Notes: a model not told the origin generated them from the sequence alone. Numbered from the stretch's first letter, positions 31,331-40,294 are shown. The stretch: DNA of 64,000 nt from Sulfopaludibacter sp963815475 (GCA_963815475.1 CAWFHD010000003.1:1302001-1366000), one strand, 5' to 3'. Made by a program: numbers and translations.

Positions 31331-33976
31331 CTAGCGCGAGTCGCCGTGTCCCGCGGCGCCGCTCGCGGTGGTGGCTGGTGGATCGAAGATCCGCTTGTCC
31401 GCGTCCATTGCCTTGAAGCCAGTGAAGTCGGGCTTCTTCTGGAAGCAGTCGCTCAGGTCCGCTGCCGCGGCATCGAACAGATTGAGCGGGGGCAAGTGGA
31501 GCAGGCGGAAGACGGTCTTCAGCAGTCCGGGGAAACTGGTATTGACGTGGGAGACATAGCCGCGGCGAGCCCACGGCGAGGCGCAGAGCAGTAGCGTGCG
31601 ATGCGCGTCGATATGATCCACTCCTCCCGCTGCATCGTCCTCGGTGACGAAGACGGCCATATCGCGCCACCAGGGCGTGCCCGACAGGTATTCCAACAGA
31701 CGGCCGAGCGCCCGATCGTTATCCGCCATGTAGGACTCTTCGTAGGGATAGCCTTCGGCGGGCTGTGCGGCCGCCAGGTAGTCGTTGGGCAAGTGGATGT
31801 AGAGGAGCTGGGGCAGGTCGACGTGCGCCTGCACGTATTTGGTGTCGATCTCATTGATGAATTGTGAGACGCGGTATTGGTCGGGGATATGAATATTGAA
31901 GCCTGGATAGTCGCGCGAAGTATGGCTGTACAGCGGGCCGGGCATCGGCACATTGGTGAAGTAGCGCGCGCCGGAGGGTTCGAGGCCGCGGCCCTGGTTG
32001 ATGCCTGCCAACTCGAAGCCCTCGCCGAAGTTCAAGAACGATACGCCGTGGCTTGCCAGGTGATTCCATATCGTGCCGCCTTCGGCCATGTCCTCGGGCT
32101 GCACGGAAGCGGCCGTCCCCGGAAATGAAAGCCTGCCCGGCGCGGTACCGATCCGGAAATCCTTGCGCTCACCCGACGCGGCCATCACCGAGGTCTCGAG
32201 CCACGGATTGGGATAAGCGCCCACCAGCCAATGATGGCCGTCCACCGAGCTTTCCGCGTCGGAGTAGAAGTTGTCGCTGAAGGTCCACTGCCGCGCGATG
32301 GCGTGGTGATTCGGCGTGAGGTCGGCGCCGCGAATGCTCACGCGCTCACGACGGCCATCCACATAGCCGTTGCTGCCTAGACGCGCCAGCGAGCGAGCGC
32401 CCATGGCCGGGCCGCTGATGGTTTCGTCGATGTCGCCCAGTACTTCGTCGTAGCTGCGGCTCTCCTTCACAATCACGACGACGTGGCGGATGGCGCCAGG
32501 CAGCGTCGGCGCCGTGGCGCTCGCAGGCAGGAAACCGTTGGCAGACATCACAAAGGCAGTATGGGCAGGCAACTCTTCAGCGCGCGGTAGAGGGAACACC
32601 GAAACGGTGCCCTGATACAACTGAGTGTAAGGCGGAGGACCTGGGGCATTCCATGCCGCCACGTTCGGCCCCACGCCGTGCCCCTTGGCGTTGGCGACAA
32701 ACACGGTGTCATGGTCGAGCAGCACTCGAGTGGGGAACCACGACGTGGGAATGTGGCCGACTAAGCGACGACCGGCGACATCGATCACTCCCACCGCATT
32801 GATACCAGCTTCGGCCACCAGCAGCCAGCCGGAATCGGCATTCCACGCCATGCCGAGCGGCAGCACTCCACGCAAAGTCTCCAGGCCGGGAATGCGAATC
32901 GGGATTTCGGTTTCGATGGCGTTGGTGTGGGCGTCGATCACCGTGATGGAATCCTGGTTCGCGTTGGAGACGAAGACGCGATCGGCGGTGGCAAGCACGG
33001 CGGACGGGCCGCTGCCACCCACGCTCTTTTCGCCCACCGGCGAACCGGTCCGTACGAAGGCTTCCACCTTGGCTTGGGCCGGCACAGAGACATCCACCAC
33101 GCACACGGAATTCGACTCGCGAGCGTTGGGATCTCCCAAGCCGGGTACTTGCACGGGATGGCCCACGAGCAGTCGCTCGACGCCGGCAATCGCCTCCGCG
33201 CCAGGAAATCCAAATGGCGGAAACGAGAGTCCGGCGGCGCGCGCGGAATCGGGATCGGCGCCGGGGATAGTTCGATACTCGAACATGCCGGCATTGGTGA
33301 CGTAAAGCTTGTGTCGATCGGGCGACAGCGCGACAGCAAATGGCAGCCGGCCGACCTTGACGGATGCCACTGTCTGGCGGGATTTTACGTCGATGACGGC
33401 CACACGAAAGTTGGCTTGGTCGGCAACGTAGAGAATGCCGTGCTCGGAATCGTACACCAGGTCGCCCGAAAAGCTGTCGTGGTAGCCGTTTTGGTTCAGT
33501 TCGAAGGTGCGGCGGCGGTCATCGGAAGCATCGAAATAAGCGATGCGCCCGGAATTGCCTTCCGACACATAGAGGCCGCGGTCGGCGGCGAAGGCGATTC
33601 CGGTGGACACGCCTTTCCAATCGGCGCCGGAGCCGGAGCCGATCGTTTCAATCGCGCCAAAACTGCCGTTCGCGACAATCTGACGATTTTCAAATTTGCC
33701 GGTCCGCAGGCGCTCCAGAACGCTGATGGAATAGACCCAAGGTCCACCATTGGCGGTGGCGAGAGATTTTCCCGTTGGACTCATGACCAGGCCAAAAGCG
33801 CCGGGCCCCACGGCGTACTCATCGCCAAGTGGAGAGATGACTCGGCCGCCGGGCAGGATGGAAGCGCCGCCTTTCCGCATCGGCGGGCGGATGCCGGCGG
33901 GCGCGGTATGAGATTGGGCTGCGAGGCCAGCGCCGAAAATCAGCAGCGCCAGAGGCGAGCGCCAGACGGCGAGCAC
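31331..33976 (-). CDS. Secreted YVTN beta-propeller / phosphoesterase protein
   Basis: An 881-residue protein. Signal peptide (about 1-20, ALLIFGAGLAAQS), YVTN-type propeller repeats (about 60-470: KLYVTNAG, DRVFVSNANQDSITVIDAHTNAIE, LLVAEAGINAVGVIDVAGRRLVGHI), then a phosphoesterase-family domain (about 510-850) with IRHVVVIVKESRSYDEVLGD, FSDNFYSDAESSVDGHHWLVG and VFVTEDDAAGGVDHIDAHR. The last set matches the phosphatidylinositol-specific phospholipase C / acid phosphatase AcpA superfamily, whose metal ligands include the E-D and D-H pairs. Common in Acidobacteria; substrate unknown. Convergent with the lipase gene. Confidence 0.82.
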   Translation of the reverse strand: MLAVWRSPLALLIFGAGLAAQSHTAPAGIRPPMRKGGASILPGGRVISPLGDEYAVGPGAFGLVMSPTGKSLATANGGPWVYSISVLERLRTGKFENRQIVANGSFGAIETIGSGSGADWKGVSTGIAFAADRGLYVSEGNSGRIAYFDASDDRRRTFELNQNGYHDSFSGDLVYDSEHGILYVADQANFRVAVIDVKSRQTVASVKVGRLPFAVALSPDRHKLYVTNAGMFEYRTIPGADPDSARAAGLSFPPFGFPGAEAIAGVERLLVGHPVQVPGLGDPNARESNSVCVVDVSVPAQAKVEAFVRTGSPVGEKSVGGSGPSAVLATADRVFVSNANQDSITVIDAHTNAIETEIPIRIPGLETLRGVLPLGMAWNADSGWLLVAEAGINAVGVIDVAGRRLVGHIPTSWFPTRVLLDHDTVFVANAKGHGVGPNVAAWNAPGPPPYTQLYQGTVSVFPLPRAEELPAHTAFVMSANGFLPASATAPTLPGAIRHVVVIVKESRSYDEVLGDIDETISGPAMGARSLARLGSNGYVDGRRERVSIRGADLTPNHHAIARQWTFSDNFYSDAESSVDGHHWLVGAYPNPWLETSVMAASGERKDFRIGTAPGRLSFPGTAASVQPEDMAEGGTIWNHLASHGVSFLNFGEGFELAGINQGRGLEPSGARYFTNVPMPGPLYSHTSRDYPGFNIHIPDQYRVSQFINEIDTKYVQAHVDLPQLLYIHLPNDYLAAAQPAEGYPYEESYMADNDRALGRLLEYLSGTPWWRDMAVFVTEDDAAGGVDHIDAHRTLLLCASPWARRGYVSHVNTSFPGLLKTVFRLLHLPPLNLFDAAAADLSDCFQKKPDFTGFKAMDADKRIFDPPATTASGAAGHGDSR

Positions 33977-34223
33977 CTCTCTATAATATCAACCGCCGGC
34001 ACGGGTAAAACCCTTGAAATCCGGCGGCGCCGCAACTCCTTCTTACGCACGGGGTTTCACCGGTTTGAGCAATTTCTGCCGGATCCTGTAGAGAATGCTA
34101 CTGCCTTTCGATACTATTTGGTCGACGTCAACAAGTGATAGGGGAAGCACCCTCTGGGTTATCTATCACAAGCGCATGGGGTTAGAAAATAAATTGCGTC
34201 CATCTTCGAAACCGGCGTATCAT

Positions 34224-34240
34224 TTGGCACGTGAAGTGCA
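34224..34240 (+). promoter_or_regulatory. Candidate sigma-54 promoter
   Basis: TTGGCACGTGAAGTGCA matches the -24/-12 consensus (TGGCAC-N5-TTGC) with one mismatch; GG at 34226-34227 and GC at 34238-34239 have the required 12-base offset. Predicted start about 34251, just upstream of the gene at 34269. Confidence 0.45.
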
Positions 34241-34268
34241 AAATAATCCCCAAGAACAAGGGACGTGT

Positions 34269-34649
34269 ATGAATCGTAAATGGGCCTCTATCACGCTGCC
34301 ACTCACGCTGCTCGCCGCTCTTGTAAACGCCCAGTCGATTTGCGCCGCTGGCCCCGACACGCTACAGGAACAGAAAAAAACGGAGTCGAAAAAAACGGGG
34401 AACACTTCGCTTACGGGGTGTGTCGATGAGCAGGATGGACGCTACGTTCTAGTTGACGATCGGACGCTCACGCCGATCGCCAATTTGGAGGCGGACGGAT
34501 TCCCAACGGAAGCGTTCGCAAAACACATGGGGCACAAAGTCACGGTCCGAGGGATGTCCAACTCAGGTTCCGGCCGCCTCATTTTCAAGGTGCGCACCGT
34601 TGACACCGTCAGCGAAACCTGCGCACCCCAGCACCAGGAAAATAAGTGA
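34269..34649 (+). CDS. Small secreted protein (OB-fold-like)
   Basis: About 126 residues. Signal peptide MNRKWASITLPLTLLAALVNAQ, then a Lys/Thr-rich linker and a compact domain LTGCVDEQDGRYVLVDDRTLTPIANL...HMGHKVTVRGMSN, which resembles the DUF5818-like/OB-fold small proteins common in Acidobacteria (GCVxExxGxYxLxD...HxGxxVxVxG). Periplasmic; function unknown. Starts at ATG 34269; the frame is open upstream to 34095 but the signal peptide fixes the start. Precedes the Crp/Fnr gene by 24 bases and may share its transcript. Confidence 0.65.
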   Translation: MNRKWASITLPLTLLAALVNAQSICAAGPDTLQEQKKTESKKTGNTSLTGCVDEQDGRYVLVDDRTLTPIANLEADGFPTEAFAKHMGHKVTVRGMSNSGSGRLIFKVRTVDTVSETCAPQHQENK

Positions 34650-34673
34650 TTGCAGTCTTTTTGGAGGAGACCT

Positions 34674-35348
34674 ATGGCAACCAGTTTCGCAGTCTCAGCA
34701 CCTCAAAAGTCGCTGGAAGATCCCTTAGCTCATCTGCCGTGTTCCAGCATTGTGGAATACCGGAAGGGCCAAATCATTTACAACCAGGACCAGCCGTCCA
34801 CCAGCATCTACCTGATTATCGATGGGAAGGTGAAGGTATCGCGTCTGGCAGATGACGGGCACCAGGTGGTAGTGGACATCTATCAGCCCGACGAATTCTT
34901 CGGCGAATCGGCCTTCCTCAGCCTGCAACACCGTTCCGAACAGGCCACCGCGCTGGAGAACACTAAGCTGATGACGTGGACCACAGCGGAGATTGAAGAT
35001 ATCGTCACCAAGCGGCCTCGCTTGGCTGTAGCGCTGCTCCAGATTCTGGCTCAGCGGGCGATCGACTTCACACACCGCATCGAGAGCTTTTCGGTGGACA
35101 ACATTTCGCGCCGCTTGGCGCGGTCGTTGATCCGCTTCTCGGAGCGCCTGGGGACTCCCGAGGATGACGGCTCCATCCGTATGGTACCGTTCACTCACGA
35201 ATTGCTGTCGCAGTATGTGGGGACGTCACGCGAGATCGTCACTCATTACATGAATGAATTTCGCCGTCAGGGATACCTGCGGTATTCACGGAAGGGAATC
35301 ATTTTATATCGGGATTCCTTCCGGGATTGGCTGAAAGCAGGGGCGTAG
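34674..35348 (+). CDS. Crp/Fnr-family transcriptional regulator
   Basis: A 224-residue protein. N-terminal cyclic-nucleotide-binding fold (about 20-130, GQIIYNQDQPSTSIYLIIDGKVKVSR, DEFFGESAFL), dimer helix, then the winged HTH (about 150-215, FTHELLSQYVGTSREIVTHYMNEFRRQGYLRYSRKGI). No Fnr-type N-terminal cysteine cluster, so oxygen sensing by 4Fe-4S is unlikely. GGAGGAGACCT sets the ATG at 34674. A strong terminator follows. Confidence 0.87.
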   Translation: MATSFAVSAPQKSLEDPLAHLPCSSIVEYRKGQIIYNQDQPSTSIYLIIDGKVKVSRLADDGHQVVVDIYQPDEFFGESAFLSLQHRSEQATALENTKLMTWTTAEIEDIVTKRPRLAVALLQILAQRAIDFTHRIESFSVDNISRRLARSLIRFSERLGTPEDDGSIRMVPFTHELLSQYVGTSREIVTHYMNEFRRQGYLRYSRKGIILYRDSFRDWLKAGA

Positions 35349-35362
35349 GATTCAAAAGTAAG

Positions 35363-35414
35363 AAGGGGGATAGGCTGACCCGTAGGTTGTTGCGGCTCAG
35401 CCTATCCCCCTTTT
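35363..35414 (+). terminator. Rho-independent terminator
   Basis: A perfect 16-bp stem (35363-35378 with 35397-35412) closing an 18-base loop, rich in G/C at its base, followed by a T run. It ends the Crp/Fnr gene and, read on the other strand (A/T symmetric flanks), may also serve the M56-TonB gene. Confidence 0.88.
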
Positions 35415-35429
35415 TTGATTCGACTGGGC

Positions 35430-37850
35430 TTATTTCGCAGTGAAGTTGACGTCAACCGTAGTGGCAACCTCTACCGGGTCGCCATTCAATCGCGTAGTCT
35501 TGTAGGTCCACTGCTGCACGGCCTCCTGTGCGGCGGCGGCCAGCAGCGGGTGCCCTTCGGTGGGCGTGACACTTTGCACCGCGCCGTCCTTTCCTATCAC
35601 GACCGCCAATTTCACGATCCCTTCCAGCGGCCCTCCATTAGGACCAGCAGTGCGCGCCGCCTCGGGATAGACCGCGTCCACCTTGTTCACCAACATGGCG
35701 CTTTGAACATTGCCGCCCACGCGGATGCGACTGGGGGTTGGCGGTCGTGAATCCTGGACCATATGAGGCGCTTCACCGGCTCCGGGCGGAGGCGGCGGTG
35801 GCGGCGTCATCGGCAGCGGTTCGTTCCCGCCATCGAGACGGTACGGCACGGTGAGCGGGAAGCGCGCAACCACCGGGATGCCGTTCTGCATCGCCGATGC
35901 GAACTGCCACTGCCTCACGGACTCCAGTGTGCTCTGGATCATCAGCGGGTGGCCTGAAGCGATCGAAAGGTTCATGACACGCCCATCGGTCCCGATGGTC
36001 ACCAGGAGATGAACGTCGGTCTGGATTTTCGCGTCTCGTGCTTGCTGCGGGTATTGCGGATCCATCTTGCTCAGGATCTGTGGGGCTTGCGGGAGATCGA
36101 CCGGCTTGGGAGGCGCTGCCACACCGTTCGCACGTGGCATCGCGTCGCTCCGCAAGACCAGGTCGCGCGGGGCGAAGCGCGGACCGCCCAGTTGCTCTGC
36201 CTTGGCGAGAAGGCGATTCCCTAGTTCCACTCGTGGTTGGAGCGTCCGCTGCAACTGCGAATCGGCGTTCGGCGGAATGGCTTTGAGGTTGTTTCCCACG
36301 TTCGCCAGGAAACTGGGGTCGGTGGAAGATTCCAGCCCGGCGATCACTTTGTTGGCGAACACAGTGTTCTCATCGATCGCAGGGAAATGCAGGGCGCCGG
36401 TGGAATCGGTGGACACGTTCAGCACTTTGGAATAGAGTGCGGCCAACTTCGCGGTGTTTCCAGACTGCTGCAACAACCGCTCGGCTTCGTACCAATCGCC
36501 GCCGCGCTGCGCGAAGAATTGCGCGGCATTGGCAAGCACCTGCCCGTCTTTCGGATGCACCGCCACCTGCTGCTGCCACAGGGAAGCGGCGCGCTGGTAG
36601 TCGCTATTGGAGTTCAGTGAATTGGCCTGCGGGGAAATGCCGGCGGAGTTGAATGCCGTCAGTTCCGACTCCGGATGATTCTGGACCATCCACAGGATGT
36701 GGGTGAGGCGCGGCTCGCGGATGTTGTTCAGGAAATAGTAGGCGATCAGCTTGCTGCGCGTCTCCAGGTCGTCGGGGCTGGAAACCAGCTGCTGCTCCAT
36801 GCGGCTGACGTCGGCGGTCGTCAGCTTGGAAGCTTCCGCCGGGCTGGAAGTTGCCATGAGCGAAGCGTGCTGCTCCTGTGCCTGTGCCGGCGTCAGTTGC
36901 AGCACGGACGCTATGTAAATCAAAGGCAGGCTGCACGCCACCAGCGCTGCCCATCGGCGCCTGGAGACTCCGCGTGGAATCTGCCTGGTTTCATCCAGAA
37001 TTCGTTCAATTCGCATTTTGACCTCCGAAGCCTTGGCCATCGCCATGGCTTCCCAAACTAAGCGGCCCTGGCTGTTCTTCACAGCCGCGGCCATATCCAA
37101 GAGAGCCTGCGCGTAAGGTTCGCGCGATTCCATTTCAAGCAGGGCAGAATCGTCGCACGCCTGCTCGGCGAGTGCGGCGAGTTGCCGCTCCAGCCACCAG
37201 GACAGCGGGTGGAACCAGAAGAGGCAGCGATTCAAACCGGCAAGCAGGGCAATGCCCCAATCGGCGCGCCGCACATGCGTGCGTTCGTGCGCCAACACTG
37301 CGGCCAGCTTGGAACCTTCCCATTCGCGCCAGTCGGCAGGCAGCAGGATCTTGGGACTCACCCATCCGACGGTGAGCGGCACCGAGATCCAGGTGGACTC
37401 GTAAATCGCTTCGGGGCCGAGTTCGGTGAGCCTGCTGCCCTTCACCAGACGGCGCGTGAAGAGGTAGCCGAACCCCAAGCGGACCAGCAGCACCAGTGTG
37501 ACCAGTAGGTAGAAGGCGACTGCGAGTTGCTCGCCAGTGGGTAGTTGCCATGTCGGCGCGGCCGGCTTGAGCGAGGTTGCCCGAATGGCGGAGACGGACA
37601 TAGCAGACGCATCGATGGCAATGACCTGAGTGGCGGAGGAGCGCAACACTCGCAGAGGGATGGGCGGAGCCAGCGCGGACAGGGCCGCCAGCAGCAGCAT
37701 TCCCGCCACCACCGCCGACCACATGGCGTGGCGTGCCGCGGCAGTGCGCACACGCAAAATCGCGATGGCCGCGAGAGCCAGCACCAACAGGCATAGCGAC
37801 CGCAAGGTCACACCGGCCAGAAACGCGAGAACGCTGGATTCCAGTTGCAT
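35430..37850 (-). CDS. BlaR1-like M56 peptidase with two C-terminal TonB domains
   Basis: An 806-residue protein. Membrane segments at about 10-35, 43-62 and 108-130, then the M56 zinc peptidase motif H188-E-R-T-H192 (LAAVLAHERTHVRRADWG), a further membrane helix near 310-328, a periplasmic TPR-like region (about 340-520), and two TonB C-terminal domains (about 570-660, DPQYPQQARDAKIQTDVHLLVTIGTDG; and about 720-805, DAVYPEAARTAGPNG). A Pro-rich hinge (PPPPPPPG) separates them. The stop of BlaI lies directly before its ATG, so the pair is an operon: membrane sensor protease plus repressor. Signal unknown; beta-lactam sensing is only one possibility. Confidence 0.85.
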   Translation of the reverse strand: MQLESSVLAFLAGVTLRSLCLLVLALAAIAILRVRTAAARHAMWSAVVAGMLLLAALSALAPPIPLRVLRSSATQVIAIDASAMSVSAIRATSLKPAAPTWQLPTGEQLAVAFYLLVTLVLLVRLGFGYLFTRRLVKGSRLTELGPEAIYESTWISVPLTVGWVSPKILLPADWREWEGSKLAAVLAHERTHVRRADWGIALLAGLNRCLFWFHPLSWWLERQLAALAEQACDDSALLEMESREPYAQALLDMAAAVKNSQGRLVWEAMAMAKASEVKMRIERILDETRQIPRGVSRRRWAALVACSLPLIYIASVLQLTPAQAQEQHASLMATSSPAEASKLTTADVSRMEQQLVSSPDDLETRSKLIAYYFLNNIREPRLTHILWMVQNHPESELTAFNSAGISPQANSLNSNSDYQRAASLWQQQVAVHPKDGQVLANAAQFFAQRGGDWYEAERLLQQSGNTAKLAALYSKVLNVSTDSTGALHFPAIDENTVFANKVIAGLESSTDPSFLANVGNNLKAIPPNADSQLQRTLQPRVELGNRLLAKAEQLGGPRFAPRDLVLRSDAMPRANGVAAPPKPVDLPQAPQILSKMDPQYPQQARDAKIQTDVHLLVTIGTDGRVMNLSIASGHPLMIQSTLESVRQWQFASAMQNGIPVVARFPLTVPYRLDGGNEPLPMTPPPPPPPGAGEAPHMVQDSRPPTPSRIRVGGNVQSAMLVNKVDAVYPEAARTAGPNGGPLEGIVKLAVVIGKDGAVQSVTPTEGHPLLAAAAQEAVQQWTYKTTRLNGDPVEVATTVDVNFTAK

Positions 37851-38246
37851 CTACTTCTCCTCGATCTTCTTGCGGCGCGCGATGCGCTGCGCCAGTCGCT
37901 GCAATTCCTGTTCGTCGATCACGTCGTTGTTGACCATACCGACCAGAAGCTGTTCCACCGAACCGCCACACAGGCGGTCGATAATCTGGCGCACGGAGAT
38001 GGCGGCCACTTTCTGCGGCGCGTCGACACCGCTGTAGACATTGGTGCGGCCGTCGACGCGATGAGAGACGTATCCTTTCTCTTCGAGACGGGTCAGCATG
38101 GTGCGAACGGTGGACTCCTTCATGGGATGGCGGTCGGCCAGCGCCACGCGCACGTCTTCGGCGGTAGCGGCCTTGCGCTGCCAGACGATTTCCATCACCA
38201 GGTGTTCGAGTTCGCTGAGGGACTTTCGATTTCGAGAGCTAAACAT
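37851..38246 (-). CDS. BlaI/MecI/CopY-family repressor
   Basis: A 131-residue winged-helix repressor: LSELEHLVMEIVWQRKAATAEDVRVALADRHPMKESTVRTMLTRLEEKGYVSHRVDGRTNVYS is the DNA-binding domain; the C-terminal helices dimerise and hold the usual cleavage region. It is expected to be inactivated by the downstream M56 protease. Palindromes overlapping its own start codon indicate autoregulation. Confidence 0.9.
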   Translation of the reverse strand: MFSSRNRKSLSELEHLVMEIVWQRKAATAEDVRVALADRHPMKESTVRTMLTRLEEKGYVSHRVDGRTNVYSGVDAPQKVAAISVRQIIDRLCGGSVEQLLVGMVNNDVIDEQELQRLAQRIARRKKIEEK

Positions 38247-38269
38247 TGTAGCGCTACAATATGTAGCGC
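38245..38269. promoter_or_regulatory. BlaI-type operator overlapping the blaI start
   Basis: ATTGTAGCGCTACAAT (38245-38260) is a perfect palindrome. Overlapping it, GCGCTACA-ATA-TGTAGCGC (38251-38269) is a second inverted repeat containing the TACA...TGTA core used by BlaI/MecI repressors. It covers the start codon at 38246, so binding would block the operon's transcription. Confidence 0.7.
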
Positions 38270-38340
38270 GAATCTAGAGAGATGTCAAGGAATTTTAGAA
38301 TCGATCTTCGAGTTCGCCGGAAAATGCTTTGCGAAGTGCG

Positions 38341-39213
38341 CTACTTCAACAACCCTCGGACGCGGAGCCAATTCGCAAGACGCTCGGGCCAGGAGGAGAG
38401 CGCTTCATCCATCTGCGCCAGGCCCAGGCCGTGCGGACCTTGCTCGTAGATGTGCATCTCAGCGGGAACTCCGGCCTTGTGCAGCGCCATATAGAACATC
38501 ACGCTATTCTCTACGGGCACCGTCGCGTCGGCGCTGGTGTGAAAGAGGAAGGTAGGCGGAGTTTGCGCCGTCACCTGTAGCTCATTCGACATCAGCTCTA
38601 CCAACTTGGGATCGGGGTTGTCGCCAAGCAGCGCCTTCAACGAACCTTTGTGCGCAAAGCTGGTGAACGAGATCACGGGATACCCGAGCACCATGAAGTC
38701 GGGACGGCTGCCGGCGCGGTCGATCGGGTCGGCAGCAGACGGATCGCCCGAATCGAAGTGAGTGCCCGCGCTGGAGGCCAGGTGCCCTCCGGCGGAGAAG
38801 CCCATGATGCCGATGCGGTCAGGTTGCACGTGATACTCGACTGCCTTGGCGCGGACGGTGCGAATGGCGCGCTGCGCATCGCCCAATTCGATGGGATGGT
38901 GGTACCGCGGTCCCAGGCGGTACTTCAGCAGGAACGCTTGCACTCCCAGCGAATTCAGCCATCGCGCCACCTGGTCACCTTCGTGGTCCATGGCCAGATG
39001 AGAGTAGCCTCCGCCGGGGCAGACGATCACCGCGGTGCCGATGGCTTTCGCCGGCGGCGCCAGATATGTGGTGAGGGTGGGAATGTCCTCATCGGCTGTG
39101 CCGAGTGCGCCAGGAGCGCCGCCCGGCCATATCGGATCGGCCTTACGAGTGGGCGGAGTTTGAGACACAGCACAAACCGCAAGCGCGAGCAGGCACGGAA
39201 GGAAACGGACCAT
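38341..39213 (-). CDS. Secreted alpha/beta-hydrolase esterase
   Basis: A 290-residue protein. Signal peptide (MVRFLPCLLALAVCAVSQ), then a BD-FAE/acetyl-xylan-esterase-like fold: VIVCPGGGYSHLAMDHEGDQVARWL (oxyanion HGGG-type loop), nucleophile in IMGFSAGGHLAS, acid in HTSADATVPVENS, His in GPHGLGL. The motif DPIWPGGAPGALG near the N-terminus is typical of this secreted group in soil bacteria that deacetylate plant polysaccharides. Exact substrate not determinable. Confidence 0.85.
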   Translation of the reverse strand: MVRFLPCLLALAVCAVSQTPPTRKADPIWPGGAPGALGTADEDIPTLTTYLAPPAKAIGTAVIVCPGGGYSHLAMDHEGDQVARWLNSLGVQAFLLKYRLGPRYHHPIELGDAQRAIRTVRAKAVEYHVQPDRIGIMGFSAGGHLASSAGTHFDSGDPSAADPIDRAGSRPDFMVLGYPVISFTSFAHKGSLKALLGDNPDPKLVELMSNELQVTAQTPPTFLFHTSADATVPVENSVMFYMALHKAGVPAEMHIYEQGPHGLGLAQMDEALSSWPERLANWLRVRGLLK

Positions 39214-39234
39214 GGGTTCTACGGTACCGCTTTT

Positions 39235-40107
39235 TCACAGGACGCGGAAATCCCCTTTGCCCCATACGGTGTGGCGGCCCACACCCACCCAGCGGCCGGC
39301 GCGCAGCCAGGCGGCAAACTCCGCTAGATCGCCCTGGTATTCCACTTCTCCCATAAAGCCCCCGAGGGGATGCACCTGACCTGTGCGCCCCGAGCGTCGA
39401 ACGACGCGCTCCCAGCGAAGATCGGCGCGGGCCAGGCGGACCGCGGCGGCGCGTTCGCCAAGGGCGCGGAAATCGATGTCGAGCGGTCCCGGTCCGTAGA
39501 GAGCGCGCAGCGTGCTGATGCGGTCGCGCAGCCGGGCGAACAGCACGGGGAATTGGGGCTTATCCACCGTGGCGCCTTCCGCTTTCAGTTCGGTCGGGGT
39601 GACGAAACGCAGCCGCACATGGCTGCGCGGCTCGGGATCGACACTGAGGTTCAGGCTCGCGGGATCGCCTGGAGTTTCGTCCACTTCGCGGCCATTGTCT
39701 TCCAGATCGAGTTGTTCCACGCGCTCCAGCACGGCGCGGCCGCGTCCCGGACCCAGGCCGCAAATGGCGAGTTCGGAGAAAGCCGCGCGCAGCAGCGAGA
39801 GTACGGGAATAGACAAATCGAAGACATGCACATCCAGAGCGAAGGCGGCATCGGGCAGCAGGTTCAGTCCATCGAGGTGCGAGGCGCGAAATACCAGCGG
39901 ACGGGGCCAATCGGCCAGGCCGCTCGGTGATTTTCCCAACGCCGTGCCGGGTTCGAAGAGGCGTGCATAATCTGCGGGAGAAGCGGCTTGGCGGAGCAGT
40001 GTGCCGAAAGCGCCACGCACCACGTTGGAACTCTTTCCAGGCGGAAAGTTGACGCAGTCGAGAGCGCGGAAATAGAAGCGGAAGCGGTAGAACTCGAATG
40101 TAGTCAC
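39235..40107 (-). CDS. cas6: Orphan Cas6-type CRISPR RNA-processing endonuclease (RAMP)
   Basis: About 290 residues. The N-terminal ferredoxin-like fold begins TTFEFYRFRFYFRAL and includes RGAFGTLLR. The C-terminal half reads PLGGFMGEVEYQGDLAEFAAWLRAGRWVGVGRHTVWGKGDFRV, the Cas6 C-terminal pattern with glycine-rich loop (G-x-G-x-x-x-x-x-G-x-G). The start is probably GTG at 40107; the frame is open to ATG 40194. No CRISPR array or other cas gene is in the window, so if active it works in trans on arrays elsewhere or has been retained for another RNA. Confidence 0.78.
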   Translation of the reverse strand: MTTFEFYRFRFYFRALDCVNFPPGKSSNVVRGAFGTLLRQAASPADYARLFEPGTALGKSPSGLADWPRPLVFRASHLDGLNLLPDAAFALDVHVFDLSIPVLSLLRAAFSELAICGLGPGRGRAVLERVEQLDLEDNGREVDETPGDPASLNLSVDPEPRSHVRLRFVTPTELKAEGATVDKPQFPVLFARLRDRISTLRALYGPGPLDIDFRALGERAAAVRLARADLRWERVVRRSGRTGQVHPLGGFMGEVEYQGDLAEFAAWLRAGRWVGVGRHTVWGKGDFRVL

Positions 40108-40197
40108 GGGGGTATGAAGAAGCGGCGGCGTAAGCGAAACTCTCCTGTTGTATAATGGTAGGGCATTTGACTCTGAGTTTTCCGTTTCGCACAAAGA

Positions 40198-40233
40198 GGG
40201 GGCTGCGTGAGTCCATACCGCACCCCCTTTTTT
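40198..40233 (+). terminator. Terminator/attenuator upstream of the cold-shock gene
   Basis: GGGGG-c-TGCG (40198-40207) pairs with CGCA-CCCCC (40219-40227), followed by six T. No plus-strand gene lies upstream; a TATAAT at 40151-40156 suggests a short transcript of about 70 bases ending here, so this is either a small RNA terminator or an attenuator in the csp leader. GACTC at 40169-40173 could pair with GAGTC at 40209-40213 in the terminator loop. Confidence 0.6.
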
Positions 40234-40294
40234 GTTAGGTGGAGACGTCCGGGTCGATGCAGTTCAGCAAACGTTAAGAAGGAAATATAGGCAG

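Noticed and set aside
40148..40185. tRNA-Gln-like string (TATAATGGTAGGGCATTTGACTCTGAG)
   Set aside because: No anticodon stem or acceptor stem can be formed and no T arm follows; more likely a promoter and leader.
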